Assembly (NCBI GenBank): GCA_963169105.1
Contig: OY720634.1
Coordinates: 111,908,281-111,972,280 of the forward strand
Length of the DNA stretch: 64,000 bases
Reading direction: 5' to 3'
From: Ceriagrion tenellum
Taxonomy: Eukaryota > Arthropoda > Insecta > Odonata > Coenagrionidae
Part shown: positions 22,666 to 35,679 of the stretch, piece after piece
Layout of the letters: each line of letters begins with the position of its first letter
How positions within the stretch are numbered: position 1 is the first letter of the stretch
Position numbers and translations under genes: made by a program
Notes under the pieces: generated by a model
Seen by the model: only the letters and a program-made list of their open reading frames with translations
What the model was told of the DNA's origin: nothing
The model's database searches: none

Positions 22666-24702
22666 TATTTCGATGTTTTCTTCTGAGCAATGAGGAACTT
22701 TTAACTGCACGATAGCACTAAGAAAGGAGAGTAGTCAAGTACGAGGGATTTTATTTCCGAAAAGAAAATCATTTGCTGTGTTTGGCTATTATCAGATATT
22801 CTTCACGAAAAAAATAAAGATATCAAAATAAAAGAGAGTACAATTTTTCAGCATCCATAAAACAGAAAATAACTAGCAAAGAAATTGTCTTCGGCCTTGC
22901 CAAAGCTTATATACCCTACACCACTTTAAATTTTGTTAAAAAAACGTGGTTATGGTCTGACCAACCCATTTTTGAACGGTGGCGTCGGTGCACTACTAGA
23001 GGCTTATGACCCACATTTTAGCTCGATACCTCAATTTTTACGGCAGTTATTGCGCGAAGAGACAGACAGACGGACATGGCTAGATTGATTCGTAAGGTGA
23101 TGCTGATCATTTCTATATATACTTTTCCATACCTGCCACGCCTCCTTCAATGCGTTACATTCCTGCTCTGACAAAATCAATATCCCCTCCCACGTAGTTG
23201 TGCACGGTATAATGAATACAAAAGGGATTCTTCGTCTTCTGTGATAATTCATCACGAATAAAATGAAGCACGAATACAAAACAAAAACATCGGGAATTTC
23301 CATCTTTTAAATTAGATTACCTTTCAACGATTCCGCTGGTGAATAAGTTAGTTGAATAGCAGTACATTTGGGCGTCCAAAATAAATTCGAGCGTCTCCGA
23401 GATACGAAACGAAACAAAATCTGCGCACGGCAAGTGGACAGCCATTTTGGTTATAGTTAAAGAAAGTGTCAGATAGATAGATAATGAAACCAATCAATTG
23501 GGGACATTTATGTAGCATTATAAAAACCGAAATCGACCATTTTTTCTCCGAATCGAAGTAAAACCCTTCATTGTAAACAAGTATATTAGGGATCGAATCA
23601 CCACTAGAACCGCGAGTTTGTGAGCCATATTATTCCCCCATGCGGGACTAGACACAACGGTCTGTGTGGTAAAAAACAGAGGGGTGGGGGCTCAGGATTA
23701 ACTCGGCCAGGGTCGAATTTTCTATCCCCATATAGCAGAAAACCCAATCAACTGGAATGGGATCGCTGATCTCTCTCAGAGATCCAAAGAAGTGGAAGAA
23801 AGGCCGCAGTTGCAGAAGGGAGTCAATAAAAAGGCTTGGATAGACGGATGATCTGAATTGGCCGGTCTCATCCGCGGATTATTTACCGCTTTCATTTTAT
23901 GCAGCGGGAGCACGTATTTCATTTTTTTTGACGGTTTATTTTAGAGGAAAAACAAATCCACTCCGTCGTTATCGCCTATTGGAAAATCCGCAGCAATTTA
24001 CAACCCAGCTCTTATACACTGCAGAGTTTTCCAAATGGGAGAGATTTTATCGAAATTACGGCTACTATCTGCAACAGGCCATATTATTCGGGAAGTTTAC
24101 CCACCACTGATATCAACAGCTTCCTCCCACACAAATTCCAGCACGTCGAAGTTTCACGAGCCATCAGTTTGAAAAAGATCGCGAGGAAATAACGTAATAC
24201 GAGGAAGAAAATTATTCATAAAGAAGCATGCAAACAAGGCGACTGCTTTTATGCACCAGAGATACCGTGACAAGATTTATTAAGCACAGATATAATTTTA
24301 TTTGAGAATTTAAAAGCACCATCAATTATATTCCACTGATTCTCAGATTATCTAGTGACCATTATAGAAATTCCATGAATAAACAATGCAAAGCACTAGA
24401 CTTTGAAGAAAAACACGGGAATAATCTAATAAGACACATACCGAACGGTTGAGCATTCAATTTATTGATTAATTAAAGAGAGTAATCTGCAACTTGAAAC
24501 ATTTTCAATTAGTTCGCAAATTGAAGATGAAACTAAACACCTGTGATAAAGCGTAGACGGCTCACGAAAAAAGTTCTCCCTCTATCAATCATTCACACTT
24601 TCACGAGACACGATAGCAAAACAGAGCCACATGAAGAGATCTACAGTCCTCCCCGAGTTAGATTCTGCACCGCTGAGATGATATTCCAGACAAAAATCAT
24701 AC
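22666..24702. other. AT-rich non-coding stretch
   Basis: No recognised gene or repeat. Short frames only. Confidence 0.4.
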
Positions 24703-25404
24703 TTATAATAATTGAACTGTCTCACTCATAAAAGAAAAGAAAATCCTCGGGGTGAAAAATCCTCCTAGCTAGACGGAATCAGGAAACCCACATACCTTGT
24801 TAAAATATAGCATTATTCCGAATCTATATACCCCATTCAAATATCACTCCTATTAGTACTGAGACGTGGGACGGAAGAAGTATAACTGGTGCTGGAGGAG
24901 GATGCAGAAGATAAAATGGACGGAAAAAATAAGAACTGATGAAGTTTATATAAGACTAGAAGAGGAAAGGACCATGTGGAACACAATACTAAAAAGAAGA
25001 GCCAGATTTATCGGACACACCCTGAGGGACAATGGGTTTGAGAAGAACATAAGTGAAGGAAAAATAGAGGGCAAAGACCCCAGAGAAAGACCTAGGAATA
25101 ATTTTTATGGACTAAATTAAGAGGAAAGTACATAGAAAGAGATACCAGGGAGTAAGGGAACTAGCATTACATAGGGAGCCTTGGAGGGTTGCAGTCGACC
25201 AATCTTAGGATTGAACGACCAATGATGATAAAATATAATGGGAACAATGAATATTAAGGGTTGACTATTTTTTTCTTTTATAAGGAATGGAGGGCAGTAG
25301 GTTTATAAAACGGGCCTGAAAATATTTTCGGGAAACGAAGACAACAGCACGTCGGCACCAAAAAGTAAGGAAAGACTTGGAAAGAAAAAACATTGGAGAA
25401 GAAC
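24703..25404 (+). repeat. Inverted duplication, copy 1 (about 700 bp)
   Basis: Nearly identical in reverse orientation to 32778-33485. Both start at TAATAATTGAACTGTCTCAC and end at ACATTGGAGAAGAACA. The block includes a LINE family A remnant plus flanking non-LINE sequence on both sides, so it is a duplication rather than two LINE insertions. Confidence 0.9.
24866..25240 (+). mobile_element. LINE family A, C-terminal remnant (inside inverted duplication)
   Basis: The 84-residue frame has CWRRMQKIKWTEKIRTDEV, ARFIGHTLRDNG and GKDPRERPRN, the family A tail. It is identical at protein level to the frame at 33065-33319. The 3' end carries GCAGTCGACCAATCTTAGGA. Confidence 0.85.
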
Positions 25405-25559
25405 AGGCAACGGAACTTATATGGGCAATGTGTTCAAATTTGAGGCATTCTAAAGCGGAAGAGATAAATGAAACTGACCCAAAGTGGCTTAGAACAAAAA
25501 AAAGCCATAGCGAAAAGATGGAAATATTAGGGATGAAAAGACAACCTCAAAGAAGCATG

Positions 25560-26460
25560 AGTGTAAACTTGCGCGCGGCCCTTGGATGGCCACACCGGAG
25601 AGAAGAAGAAGAATCACCGTGGAAGACCGAGGACGGTGAAAACGGAGCAAATAATGCGATTTGTACACCAAAATGAGGAATCAAAAAGCGGCTGACTGAA
25701 AAGATAAGCGAGCAGAGGAGATTCTGCAAACCAATATCCGGACTGGCGACAGCCGATGACGACGCCGAAATTGTCCCATTTCCTGACACTCATGTCGCCA
25801 TCACTTTTCCCCCTCCCGCCCGACAAGAAAAGACGCCACAGCATCCAAGAGCCTCGACGCGAGGAAGACGAGAACACACGCACACACAGACCAGGGAACG
25901 GACGTATCTAAGCGACGGTCGACCACAAACATCCCCTTCCGGGATGAAGGCTCTCTTCGGAAAACGCCACGGACGATCGCCATCGCCCCGGAAGCTTTTC
26001 GAGCGAGGGGACCGAAATGACGTGGATGGGACTGCAACGCTGGGCGTTTGACCCCGGCCCGGCATCAACAAGTCCGGGGCGCTCGCCTTCTCCCGATGGC
26101 CTTTTTTATCGACGGCGCGGGCGGGCGGGCGGAGAAAAATGGAGAATAAAAAAAAAAGACAACGAGAGCGTGGGGACGAGATAGATGGCGGCCTGTCTTA
26201 AAGAGAGCAGGGAGTGGAGGGTCTGCAGGGGTTCTGGGAGGAATGAGATATAACGCCGAGGACAGAGAGGGAGGGACGCGGCTCTCAAAAAGGGTCGTGG
26301 TTTCGCACGAACGGAGGAGGTCAGGGGCCGAGCTCAAAGGGGTTGGTCGGTGGGAATGGAGCGTGACATCACACCCTTCTCTCCCGTGCCTTCCCCGAGA
26401 ACTATATCTCCAACACATCCCCGATTTCAAAAATGAGTTTGGGTCGAGCCGTTGTGATAC
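25560..26460. promoter_or_regulatory. GC-rich, CpG-rich block
   Basis: High GC and dense CG dinucleotides (for example GACGGCGCGGGCGGGCGGGC at about 26113). Long overlapping frames on both strands (up to 161 codons) are explained by composition. It may be a CpG-type promoter or enhancer in the large intron, or a GC-rich repeat. No exon boundary could be supported. Confidence 0.35.
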
Positions 26461-26779
26461 CGAAGGTAAATATCCAAGTCTACCGTTTAGAATGAGTGTC
26501 GACGATCGCGGTCATTTGCACCGCAAGAGATATGCTATCATCATGAGACCTGCCCTACTTGAAGTAGGTTATAATGGAAGTAGGAAGACCAATATTTTCA
26601 GACAATCCTTGACTCCTAACAGAACTCCACTTATAACTTCGGCATTTGGTACGCCTCTTCACTGTTCATCAATTTATTTTTCAGTATTAGAGCAGCCGAA
26701 TGATACGTTTTTGGACATAACTTATTAGAAGGCTCTCTTTTATTGCATCTGATATCCCTGCTACACGTGATCCGTCATT

Positions 26780-27130
26780 ATATCCCTCTTTGATACCTCA
26801 TAACGTCTCCCTCTTCTTATTTCGTCCAGAATTCCCATCCTCTTCCTTCCTCTTTCACGCTTTCCCAGTGTTTTCCCTCTATTACCCTCTTCATCATTCC
26901 CTCTCTTTTCAAAACGTCGTCCATCCATCTCTTCTGCATCCTCAGAACCTCCGCAACAAGATTCGTCTTCTCTCCAACCTTATCCAATACTTCCTTGTCC
27001 GTCATTCTCGCCACCCAGTTCACCCTCTCCACCCTTCTCCACATCCACATCTAAAACGCCTCAAGTCTACATACATCCTCCCTTCGCAATGATCAAGTCT
27101 CCGACCCATGCAGCGCCACGCTCCAAATTA
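26780..27130 (-). mobile_element. LINE family B, C-terminal ORF remnant
   Basis: The minus strand encodes MWMWRRVERVNWVARMTDKE, then QKRWMDDVLKREGMMKRVIEG, the family B tail also seen at 62.4 kb (WVWRKMDKVRW, GRWLTDVIMGDGLLKSVIEG). Downstream DNA includes AATGACGGATCACGTGTAGC, shared with 35740. Confidence 0.85.
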
Positions 27131-27489
27131 GAATTAACTCCACAATGAAAGGTTTATTAAGAATGGAATAGGATGGACAACCTCTAAATTTTTTACATGC
27201 GCAGACCACTTTTTCCTCAGACGCTTGAATTCCTCATCACCGCATAATATCCCGGTTCTTACGCGGCCCTATCTCTCTTCACCCTGCTCACTCTCCAAGC
27301 GCTTTCTCGTTCTCCTTCCTTTCCGTCTACCGCATATTCTCCATTCTTCTATACACTCACATCGTCTAGCCTGCAGTCTACTCTCCCTGAGTCCATATTT
27401 ATGTATTATTAAAGGTTACGCTACATACTAGACACTTTACCTGTCCGTTCATTATATTCTATCATAAGACCACCGCTATCATTTCATAA

Positions 27490-28010
27490 GTCGTTTGTCG
27501 TGGCGGCCTCACACAACTTTGGAATTCCATTCCAATTGATGTGAGGAAATCTCGCTCGATGGAAATTTTTAAATGTAAATTGTATGAAATTTTATTAAAT
27601 GAATGTTTTCCAGAATAGTTTAGCCAGGCCAGGACTCAGTTTCCATTGCCAATTTCATTTTATTATTATTATTTTTTTATTAGACAAAAATTGTTTTTTT
27701 TTCTTCATGGTCTGTTTGTTTTTTATCTAGTACCATATATCTGTATATTGACTGTATTTTTACCTATCTCCCAGTTCAACTGTTAAACATGTAAAATTAT
27801 TGTTTTTCAATGAGAGTAGCTATTTTTGCATTTTTTTAATACATTGTATGTTATTAAGCTCTATTTACTTTTTGATTTGAACTAAATAATATGTTAATTT
27901 GTTTATTACATCGCTGCTATATTATTATATTATTTTTCTATTCTTGCTCTAAGGGACCAGTTCCAGAGTAAAATATATGATTATTTTATCAGCTCCCTTT
28001 CCTTTTACAT
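27490..28010 (+). mobile_element. CR1/L2/jockey-type LINE C-terminus and 3' UTR
   Basis: An open frame reads LWNSIPIDVRKSRSMEIFKC, then KLYEILLN and a stop near 27619. This is the common 'LWNSLP-DIR-A-SL--FK--LK-YL' end of many LINE ORF2 proteins. About 400 bp of AT-rich 3' sequence follows. Confidence 0.75.
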
Positions 28011-28079
28011 AATTAAGTTATTTCTCTGTCCCTCATTTCGAAGGGTTGCAAGAGACTGAGGCTGCGTCGCTGGACTCTA

Positions 28080-28340
28080 CAAAAAACTGTTCAAGTGATA
28101 TTTGACGTGAACTCACAACCGAGCCGTGTTCTCCCACACGACCGCAATCCTAACCTCGAAGCTGAGCGAGAGAAACGAAGAAACGGAATAATTACGAACG
28201 CGCCTAATCGCGCGTTGCACTGAGGGCTTAATTAGCGGAGGAGCACGGCCCCATATAAGCCAAGTACTGTATTACGCGAACTATCCCCGACTACGAAGCG
28301 CAAGGGAAAAAAAATTCAGTCCACATCTTCAGTCTCAATT
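28080..28340. promoter_or_regulatory. Repeat-free block with paired homeodomain-like cores
   Basis: Contains CGCGCCTAATCGCGCG, GGGCTTAATTAGCGGAGG and CCCCATATAAGCCAAG in sequence unlike its AT-rich surroundings. No coding frame. A regulatory role is inferred from composition and motifs only. Confidence 0.3.
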
Positions 28341-31300
28341 TCGAAATTCGAGGAGAAAAGTATGAGCATTAGGCATAAAAAGTAAAATAGTACTCGGGGT
28401 TATACTGGTATTTTTACTATTACAATCGAAAGTTAAGGGCAAAGAAGAAATGCTAATCATATTTAGAGATATAATTCTATAATTTTTTCAAATTATTAAA
28501 CGGCTTTCAGTTACAAATAGTGAAGCTATGCTTAAAAAGGCACGCGGACAAGTTGACTTACAGACTAGAAAATACTGGTATAAAGCCAAAAAGTCAACCT
28601 TAGGTTTTTGTTCCAACAAAAAAATTCATCCATTCAAATGGAATGATCACTGATAATTTTCTTCGTGAAGAAACGAAATATTAGGATTCCAACCCACGAT
28701 CTTCGAGTTCAAAACCCATTGTGTTACTAATTTTGTCAAATTGGAAAAAAACCTTGAGTTATTGCTTTTCTAGAGTATACACCGAGAAAGAGCCTCACTG
28801 CAAACAAATATAGGTGAGGCCTCTGTTAATAATTTATTGTACAAGATAAGAACCTTCTCCATTATACACACACGTCTGATATTAATCATAATCTGTTAAG
28901 AGGGATATCAGAGAGAAAAATAGGATAATTAAACAAATATACTGTTACGACTCAGACGGAAAATCCCAAAAATCACACCGACCTTGAAATTGAAACAACA
29001 AATTGGTCTAAACATGATTAACTTTCAAAATTGACAATCCATTTCGATCAAAACAAGGAAAAAATTCACATTTGGGTATATTAACAGAAAAGATATTCCA
29101 AGGAGAGAGTTCATCCCAGATATTAACCCGTCTGGGCCGGCAAATAATTCCAAAGATCCACGGACGAATAACACTTTCTAACACACAACAAAAAACACGA
29201 CCCTCCATGAATGCGTCGATGGGAGAAAACCTATCGGCTGGAACGAGGAGACAAGAAATGAGCCCTCGAGTACAAGAAAGGACATCGAATGAACCGGGCG
29301 ACAGAAACGCGCTCAATCAAATCGTCCAGAGATGGGCGTCTTTTACGACCCCTTTTATCAATCTGCTACGTGGGGGACTCCAGCCAAGGACCACAAAATA
29401 AAAATCGCGCGGTAAAATGCAAACCTTTAAGTAGAGCAACCTTCCTTTTCGTTAATGAAAGGTCACTGTTAATGGAAAGGAGTTTTTTCCTCACGTTTAT
29501 TACTCGGAGAATTTTAAGTAAGGTCATAACCTTGCAAGAGGGCTTCATGAGAGATGTTCTCTTCCCAGAAGAGTCGGGGAAGATCCTTTATAGCCCAGAA
29601 GAAGGGTAATAAAATACCATCAGGAAAGAGCTCTCCAAATATTTACAATGAGATTGCATTCGCAAGACGGCTTAATGGCACACATAAAACGTAAAAAAAA
29701 CGTTATTTCAATGTACCGGCGAAGACTCGCGTAAAGAAGATAAATAACAGACATTCTTATGCTTTTCAACGATCCGTGGTTCATCATCCACGGTCGTCAA
29801 ATCGATTTCTAGTTAACTCTAGCACATCCCTTTCCATTCTCATATCAGACAACCAGTTTTACCTTCAAAGGCTCTAAGGTAAAAATGCCTCAAATTTTTC
29901 CTCTTTAATTCCAATCTTTGTCCTCCAAGTTTTGTATTCCCCCTCGTTTATCCTACTTCTGCAGTTCTTAATTTTTATAACATTGTAAGAATGAATGAAA
30001 ACTCTTCTCCTGTCATGTCTTCTCTTCAATTACAATTTCTGTTGCGGGTCTCACATGAATCGTCTATTTGTACACTTCTCCGTAGGACGAAGTGTTATTA
30101 TATGGGCAAGTGTTGAAGATTCCCCGAATTCATCACACATTCCCATGAAATCTTAAGAGCTAAAAATGATTTTCGCCTGTTATTAGAGCCGAGTTCTCTG
30201 TTAATTCTTGTATTGAAATTCTTGTATTGAATCAACGAGCTAGAATGGAATATAATTCATTACTATGACAGAGGTAAACGGTTGATTACAATACCCCTCA
30301 GAGCTCATTGCGGTAGGACCCGAAAAAACCTAGTGACATACATAACAAGCGCTAACAAAATTGCTACTACTGTCATTACGATAATATACATTGATGACAT
30401 TGAGAAAGCCAAGGAGTTCACAGAAATGTGAATATAGAACGGCAAGTCACCATAATAATTAAAAATAAAGTCACTTTGATACCCGGCAATGCTTCCCACA
30501 AAATAAAATAACGCCAAATGTTTTGACAGCAAATTTTTTCGTTACAAACATTGCTCTGACATGGACAGCTGTAACGTGGGAAACTGATGCAATTGAAAAA
30601 TGGATGCACTTGCGCCAAATTTCTAAGATAATTCACACAGCTCTACTAGATATCACGAGGACATTATTACTCAAAGCCTTACTGGCTCCATGGAAAAAGA
30701 TTGCATACTTAGGAGAAAATTGCGGACACGTGGTTTCTATGACGAGATGGGAGTAACCCGATAGATGTAAAAAAAAGCAGGAGGAAAATTTTCCAGCATC
30801 ATATTAAATTATAGCATCCGGTTAACTTTGTACATAGTTAAGGACAACATTCGAGATCGGGTTACTACAGTGGGACGATAAATATCCGTAATGTAACATG
30901 ATACCACAGTACACATAACATGACTACTTACATAAAAATTTGCTAGAAAAGCTTCTTCAAAGAATTAAAATATACTTCATACACGTCAACTACTCTGTCA
31001 AGCCGAAATGAAACGAAAATACAATTTATTAACTCTCAACGCACGCGGGAAACATATCCTGATCGAACATCAGATTCTCAAAGCAAGTAAGAAAACAAAA
31101 TTTTTCGTCGGTAAAATTCCAGCAGCAAGCAAGAGAGAGATTTCATGAGGAAAAATGTGAAACGTATTCCAGCGATTCAAATCACACATGAAAGAGGATC
31201 ACACGGAAAATACTTATTTATCACCCCTTGTGAACCTTCAACGCCCACATTGCACCTCGTAAATCACAATTCAGCCAGGCACAAAAAGCTATGAAAGGCA

Positions 31301-31388
31301 TAGAATATCATTTCCGATTCGTAAAGCCTTTTCAACGTATTCATCGAGTTTCTATCGAGCTGATTCGCGCAGCCAGCAGGAAACTTAC
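28341..31388. other. Presumed intronic DNA, no supported gene
   Basis: Frames such as 29072-29401(+) and 30305-30532(-) (the latter hydrophobic) have no recognisable family and no good splice pair. Confidence 0.4.
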
Positions 31389-31454
31389 CGCAGAGGAAGC
31401 ACAGAGGGTTCAATCATTAACGCTCCCGTGGGAACCATCAACAATGGTGCATAC
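31389..31454 (-). CDS. Candidate 66-bp internal coding exon, membrane-protein-like
   Basis: On the minus strand a textbook acceptor (polypyrimidine CAATATTTTCTTTTTTTCAG) is followed by 66 exon bases and then GTAAGTTTCC. Read with one leading base, the exon is open for its whole length and begins YAPLLMVPTGALMIEPSVLP, then L and a split Arg. The other two phases hit stops or are less protein-like; phase 0 runs into TGA after 14 codons. The length is a multiple of three. The exit phase matches the entry phase of the exon at 7485-7563. It cannot be spliced directly to the phase-0 donor at 42270, so an intervening exon is needed if one gene. Family not recognised. Confidence 0.5.
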
Positions 31455-31671
31455 CTGAAAAAAAGAAAATATTGCGTGAGAGGAGACCCAATTTGTGTAA
31501 CAATACGCATTAACATTGACACAAAAATAGCCGCATGCGTGACAGCAGCGCTTCGCTAGAATCCTATAAATTTAGACTCGACACGAACAAATGAAGAGAG
31601 ATACAGCGATATGAAGAAGCGAAGGATACAATTTTCCGCAAAAATAAAATCATTACCTTACTTCAAGGGTT

Positions 31672-31915
31672 TTGGTCAAATTCATAACGTTAGTTTTCCT
31701 TTGCCGACATTTTGGAATACAATTTATTCTATATTCAGGATTTCAGGGTATGAAGAGCGCTGTATACATGAAATGGTGGCATTTATTTTGAGTGAAGTCA
31801 TAAAAATATGTGCTCTTCGGAATACATAATGTCAATGTCTGGTTCCGAGTCCTGAAGATGGAATATATAATATTCCGAAACTTCGGCAAAGGAAACGTAA
31901 CGTTTTATATTTGAT
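31672..31915. mobile_element. Penelope-like terminal repeat pair
   Basis: TTCCTTTGCCGACATTTTGG at about 31698 and CCGAAACTTCGGCAAAGGAA at about 31882 are reverse complements within longer arms. The right arm is preceded by GTCCTGAAGATGGAATATA, a Penelope-like motif. A further similar tail (AGGAATGATGATG...GAAACCCAGG) lies at about 32000-32050. Confidence 0.6.
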
Positions 31916-32777
31916 CTAAACCCTAGAAATAAGCTAACTATTATTATTTAATAACTGATGTCAGAATAAGATAATTAAAAATAAAATCATATATCATCTT
32001 CAGGAATGATGATGTATTACCATAGAAACCCAGGTGTGAGATAAATTTTATTTTAAACACTAGTTTTCGCAAGAATTTTTGATTTTTAGATCTAGTGAGG
32101 CTCTTCACCTGTCCAAATAGATATATATTCTAATTTTAATTCACTTTCTATCAGCAGTTTTAAGAAACCTGTATTAACAATAAAAGTACTTTGTTTTATA
32201 ATGATTTTACTTACCAGTAGTAAACTACATGCATTTATTTGAGGTTTAAACCTAACTTACTTCTGTCATGGAGTGCAATGCAATAGCCTTCACGACAGAA
32301 AGTTAATAGCACGTTTAATGATAGCATGCGTAATGCACATGAAAATATATTTCCATTATGTAATTTTTAAAATTATTCTACCCGTACAGAAAGGATTTTT
32401 TGAGGGTCAGAGAAACTCCTCCCGGTTTTCTACACTTTCAAGGTGATATCTATCTCAAGTATGTCATTTTTCCATCTCTGCATAAAATCCACCCTTCTTC
32501 ATCTCATTAATATGCAAGAAATTGGGCCACAGTAAATATATAAAGCATTCCGCTCGGAAATAGGTCATTTCTCTTACCCTTGCAAAATATCTCAATGCAA
32601 GTCGTTAGCAACCTTTAGATTTGATACAAATCAATCCAATTATACGCTTCGAGGCATATTAGCAAGAAAATAGCGCCATGTAAGTGGCCAACTCACTCTG
32701 GGATGACATGAGAAAAACGAGATAAAGTTCGAAATAGATAATTTAGAACGTAGGAAGTTTAAAATTGAATCACAGAT

Positions 32778-33485
32778 ATGTTCTTCTCCAATGTTTTTTT
32801 CTTTCCAAGTCTTTCCTTACTTTGTGGTGACGACGTGCTGTTGTCTTCGTTTCCCGAAAATATTTTCAGGCCCGTTTTATAAACCTACTGCCCTCCATTC
32901 CTTATAAAAGAACAAAATAGTCAACCCTTAATATTCATTGTTCCCATTATATTTTATCATCATTGGTCGTTCAATCCTAAGATTGGTCGACTGCAGCCCT
33001 CCAAGGTTCCCTATGTAATGCTAGTTCCCTTACTCCCTGGTATCTCTTTCTATGTACTTTCCTCTTAATTTAGTCCATAAAAATTATTCCTAGGTCTTTC
33101 TCTGGGGTCTTTGCCCTCTATTTTTCCTTCACTTATGTTCTTCTCAAACCCATTGTCCCTCAGGGTGTGTCCGATAAATCTGGCTCTTCTTTTTAGTATT
33201 GTGTTCCACATGGTCCTTTCCTCTTCTAGTCTTATATAAACTTCATCAGTTCTTATTTTTTCCGTCCATTTTATCTTCTGCATCCTCCTCCAGCACCAGT
33301 TGTACTTCTTCCGTCCCACGTCTCCGTACTAATAGGAGTGATATTTGAATGGGGTATATAGATTCGGAATAATGCTATATTTTAACAAGGTATGTGGGTT
33401 TCCTGATTCCGTCTAGCTAGGAGGATTTTTACCCCGAGGATTTTCTTTTCTTTTATGAGTGAGACAGTTCAATTATTATTCTTAG
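32778..33485 (-). repeat. Inverted duplication, copy 2 (about 700 bp)
   Basis: Reverse-orientation copy of 24703-25404 with only scattered differences and small indels (for example GTGGTGACGACGTGC versus GCACGTCGGCACC). The two copies enclose about 7.4 kb. Confidence 0.9.
33000..33319 (-). mobile_element. LINE family A remnant (inside inverted duplication)
   Basis: The 84-residue frame is identical to that at 24866-25120 but on the opposite strand. No start or stop differences are visible. Confidence 0.85.
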
Positions 33486-34484
33486 CCTTTCTTTAGAGCA
33501 GTCACGGCAAAAAATTAAGTAAAAAGATCTCTCGAGAGACGAATGACACTAAGAGATGAGAATCTAAGATGATGATGCTGGGTCACGCAAAAAATTGAAT
33601 CAAGTAATCACCTCTAACTTGAAATTCACCCAAGAGATCGAGGAAAAATAGAAAAATAATGCTTCGGAGAACTCCTAATCTCATTTAATTCAGGAAAGCG
33701 GCGCTGCACTCTGTAAGATCGTAGTATAAATCAAGCTATCCCAAAGACATTTCCTGTTATCAGATTTCCACAGTGGGAATGTAATGCGAGGAATAATGAA
33801 TATGAAATAAGGTTGCATCTCACGATAAGAGTTCGAAATATACTAAGGACGAAGAAATAAAATATAATTCTTAAAATTGACGAAACGATTCAGGACGAAA
33901 TGTTTACGTTCTAAATAGAAGCCCGGAAGAAAAAACACTATAACACGACGTCAAAACTTATAACATAATGTATTTTTTTTAAGTACTTCTGAAAAATCCT
34001 GAAGTCTGAGCCACATAGAACCATAAACATATAAAATAAGTAATTTCAACGCCATAGAGTTTATGCTATTTCGAGTGCATGCAGTCAATAACATCACGTG
34101 CTCCAATAGTTAGGACATTATTACGGTCCTTACACTCTCAAGACCAAAATAAGAAATACTAAAACGCTGACGCTACGGCATTCATCGCCTCCGATCCCGT
34201 GGAGCTCACGGAATATGGGCCTAAGAATGTATTTTTGACACAAATGCCCGGGTTCCCTACGAAGATAAGGCATTGGAAAACCTTTATTGATCTGAGCTTT
34301 ATGTCTAAGGTGACAACATAATTTGCAAGAAAGCGTAGGACTGTGTTTTGATAACTTTTGAAGCAAAATAAAAAGGCTGATATTTTCAGAAGTCGTAGAT
34401 TGAAAAAAGAACCACATATTTTAGAAGTTCTTCATGAAAGGTCAATACATTATATAACTAATTATAAAGTCAGACATTGAATTC
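33486..34484. other. AT-rich non-coding stretch
   Basis: A 95-residue minus-strand frame (34130-34417) contains a Cys/His-rich stretch (SCKLCCHLRH) but no domain could be assigned. Confidence 0.35.
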
Positions 34485-34519
34485 GTCCTCTACGTTCGTA
34501 CGTACGGAACGTAGAGGAC
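34485..34519. repeat. Near-perfect short palindrome
   Basis: GTCCTCTACGTTC and GAACGTAGAGGAC are perfect 13-bp inverted arms around GTACGTACG. Confidence 0.85.
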
Positions 34520-34645
34520 ATCGTCAGCCAAACAGTTTGCCAGAGGAAGGCAGACGATAAACACAGAGAAACAAAAAATGAATACACTTACAAAGTTTCT
34601 TAATAATATTTTTTATATATTCGTCACTTGAGTGATCCTAAGTGC

Positions 34646-34647
<2 letters not shown>

Positions 34648-34714
<67 letters not shown>

Positions 34715-34730
34715 CATACATACATACACA
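34648..34730. repeat. (TA)n microsatellite grading into (CATA)n
   Basis: About 60 bases of TA dinucleotide repeat followed by CATACATACATACATACACA. The open frame over it is artefactual. Confidence 0.95.
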
Positions 34731-35679
34731 CCCCCCTCTTCTTTCCCCAAAACGCTTAATTATGAACATTAATGTCGGAACTATTATGGTTTGGGAATCC
34801 CATCAATTGCGAAATATCACCCTTCATCAGTAATTTTTATGGCGACTTTCAACGCACCTGGTGAACAAACGGTTACATCCGAGAAAGAGGCTTAGCTCAA
34901 CTTCGCCAAAAGTAAAACAAACACAAGAAAAAAAATATGTGGATAGATGGGCTCATACGAATGAGATTAGAGATCCGTGGATTGCAGCTCACAAGAACAG
35001 TGATAAATGGAACGATATGTGCTGACGAGAGGTTCGCTCACCTCCCGGCATGTAGCCTTCTGCAGAGACGAAATAGTCACGACCAAAAATTTAGTAGGTA
35101 CTAACAACTTCGTTTAACTAGGAGCTTTAATAAATAGACTTTTCACACCACACGGTAATAAAAGCCTTTAACTTATCTTGATGCCTGAAAATGAACTAAA
35201 ATGAAAAATGACTCAAGACAAACCGTCCATCGCGGATCGGCGAAAACATAAGCAAAGAACTTAAACCACTATTCGCACAACATGAGTTCAGAGAGACGTC
35301 TATCTAATTAAGGTGGTTGCAGCGCTTGGGGTTATGTACAGATTTGCGTGAAATTTTGCACCCACGTACTCATTAGTAACGTGCACGGAGAAAAGCGAAA
35401 AAACCTGCATATCATCAATTTGGTTTCTTGGCAATTTAATGCCATTTTAACACGTAGCCTTATGGCGCTAACATCTACTTCGAAATAATTCCTTGACATA
35501 TTTACATCATTTCGACTAAATGCAAAAACATACGTCTAAAATAATAATTATGGTTCTTAATAAATATCAAGGGATCATTCCAAATAAAAAAACATGTATT
35601 TATATACGATTCTAGCTGAAATTTCGAATCACGCGCTGTAAACCCGTCATTCATTTAAGTATTCTACCAGGTGATCGGT

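Noticed and set aside
34642..34833. ORF beginning MQLYIYIYIY
   Set aside because: Translation of a (TA)n microsatellite.
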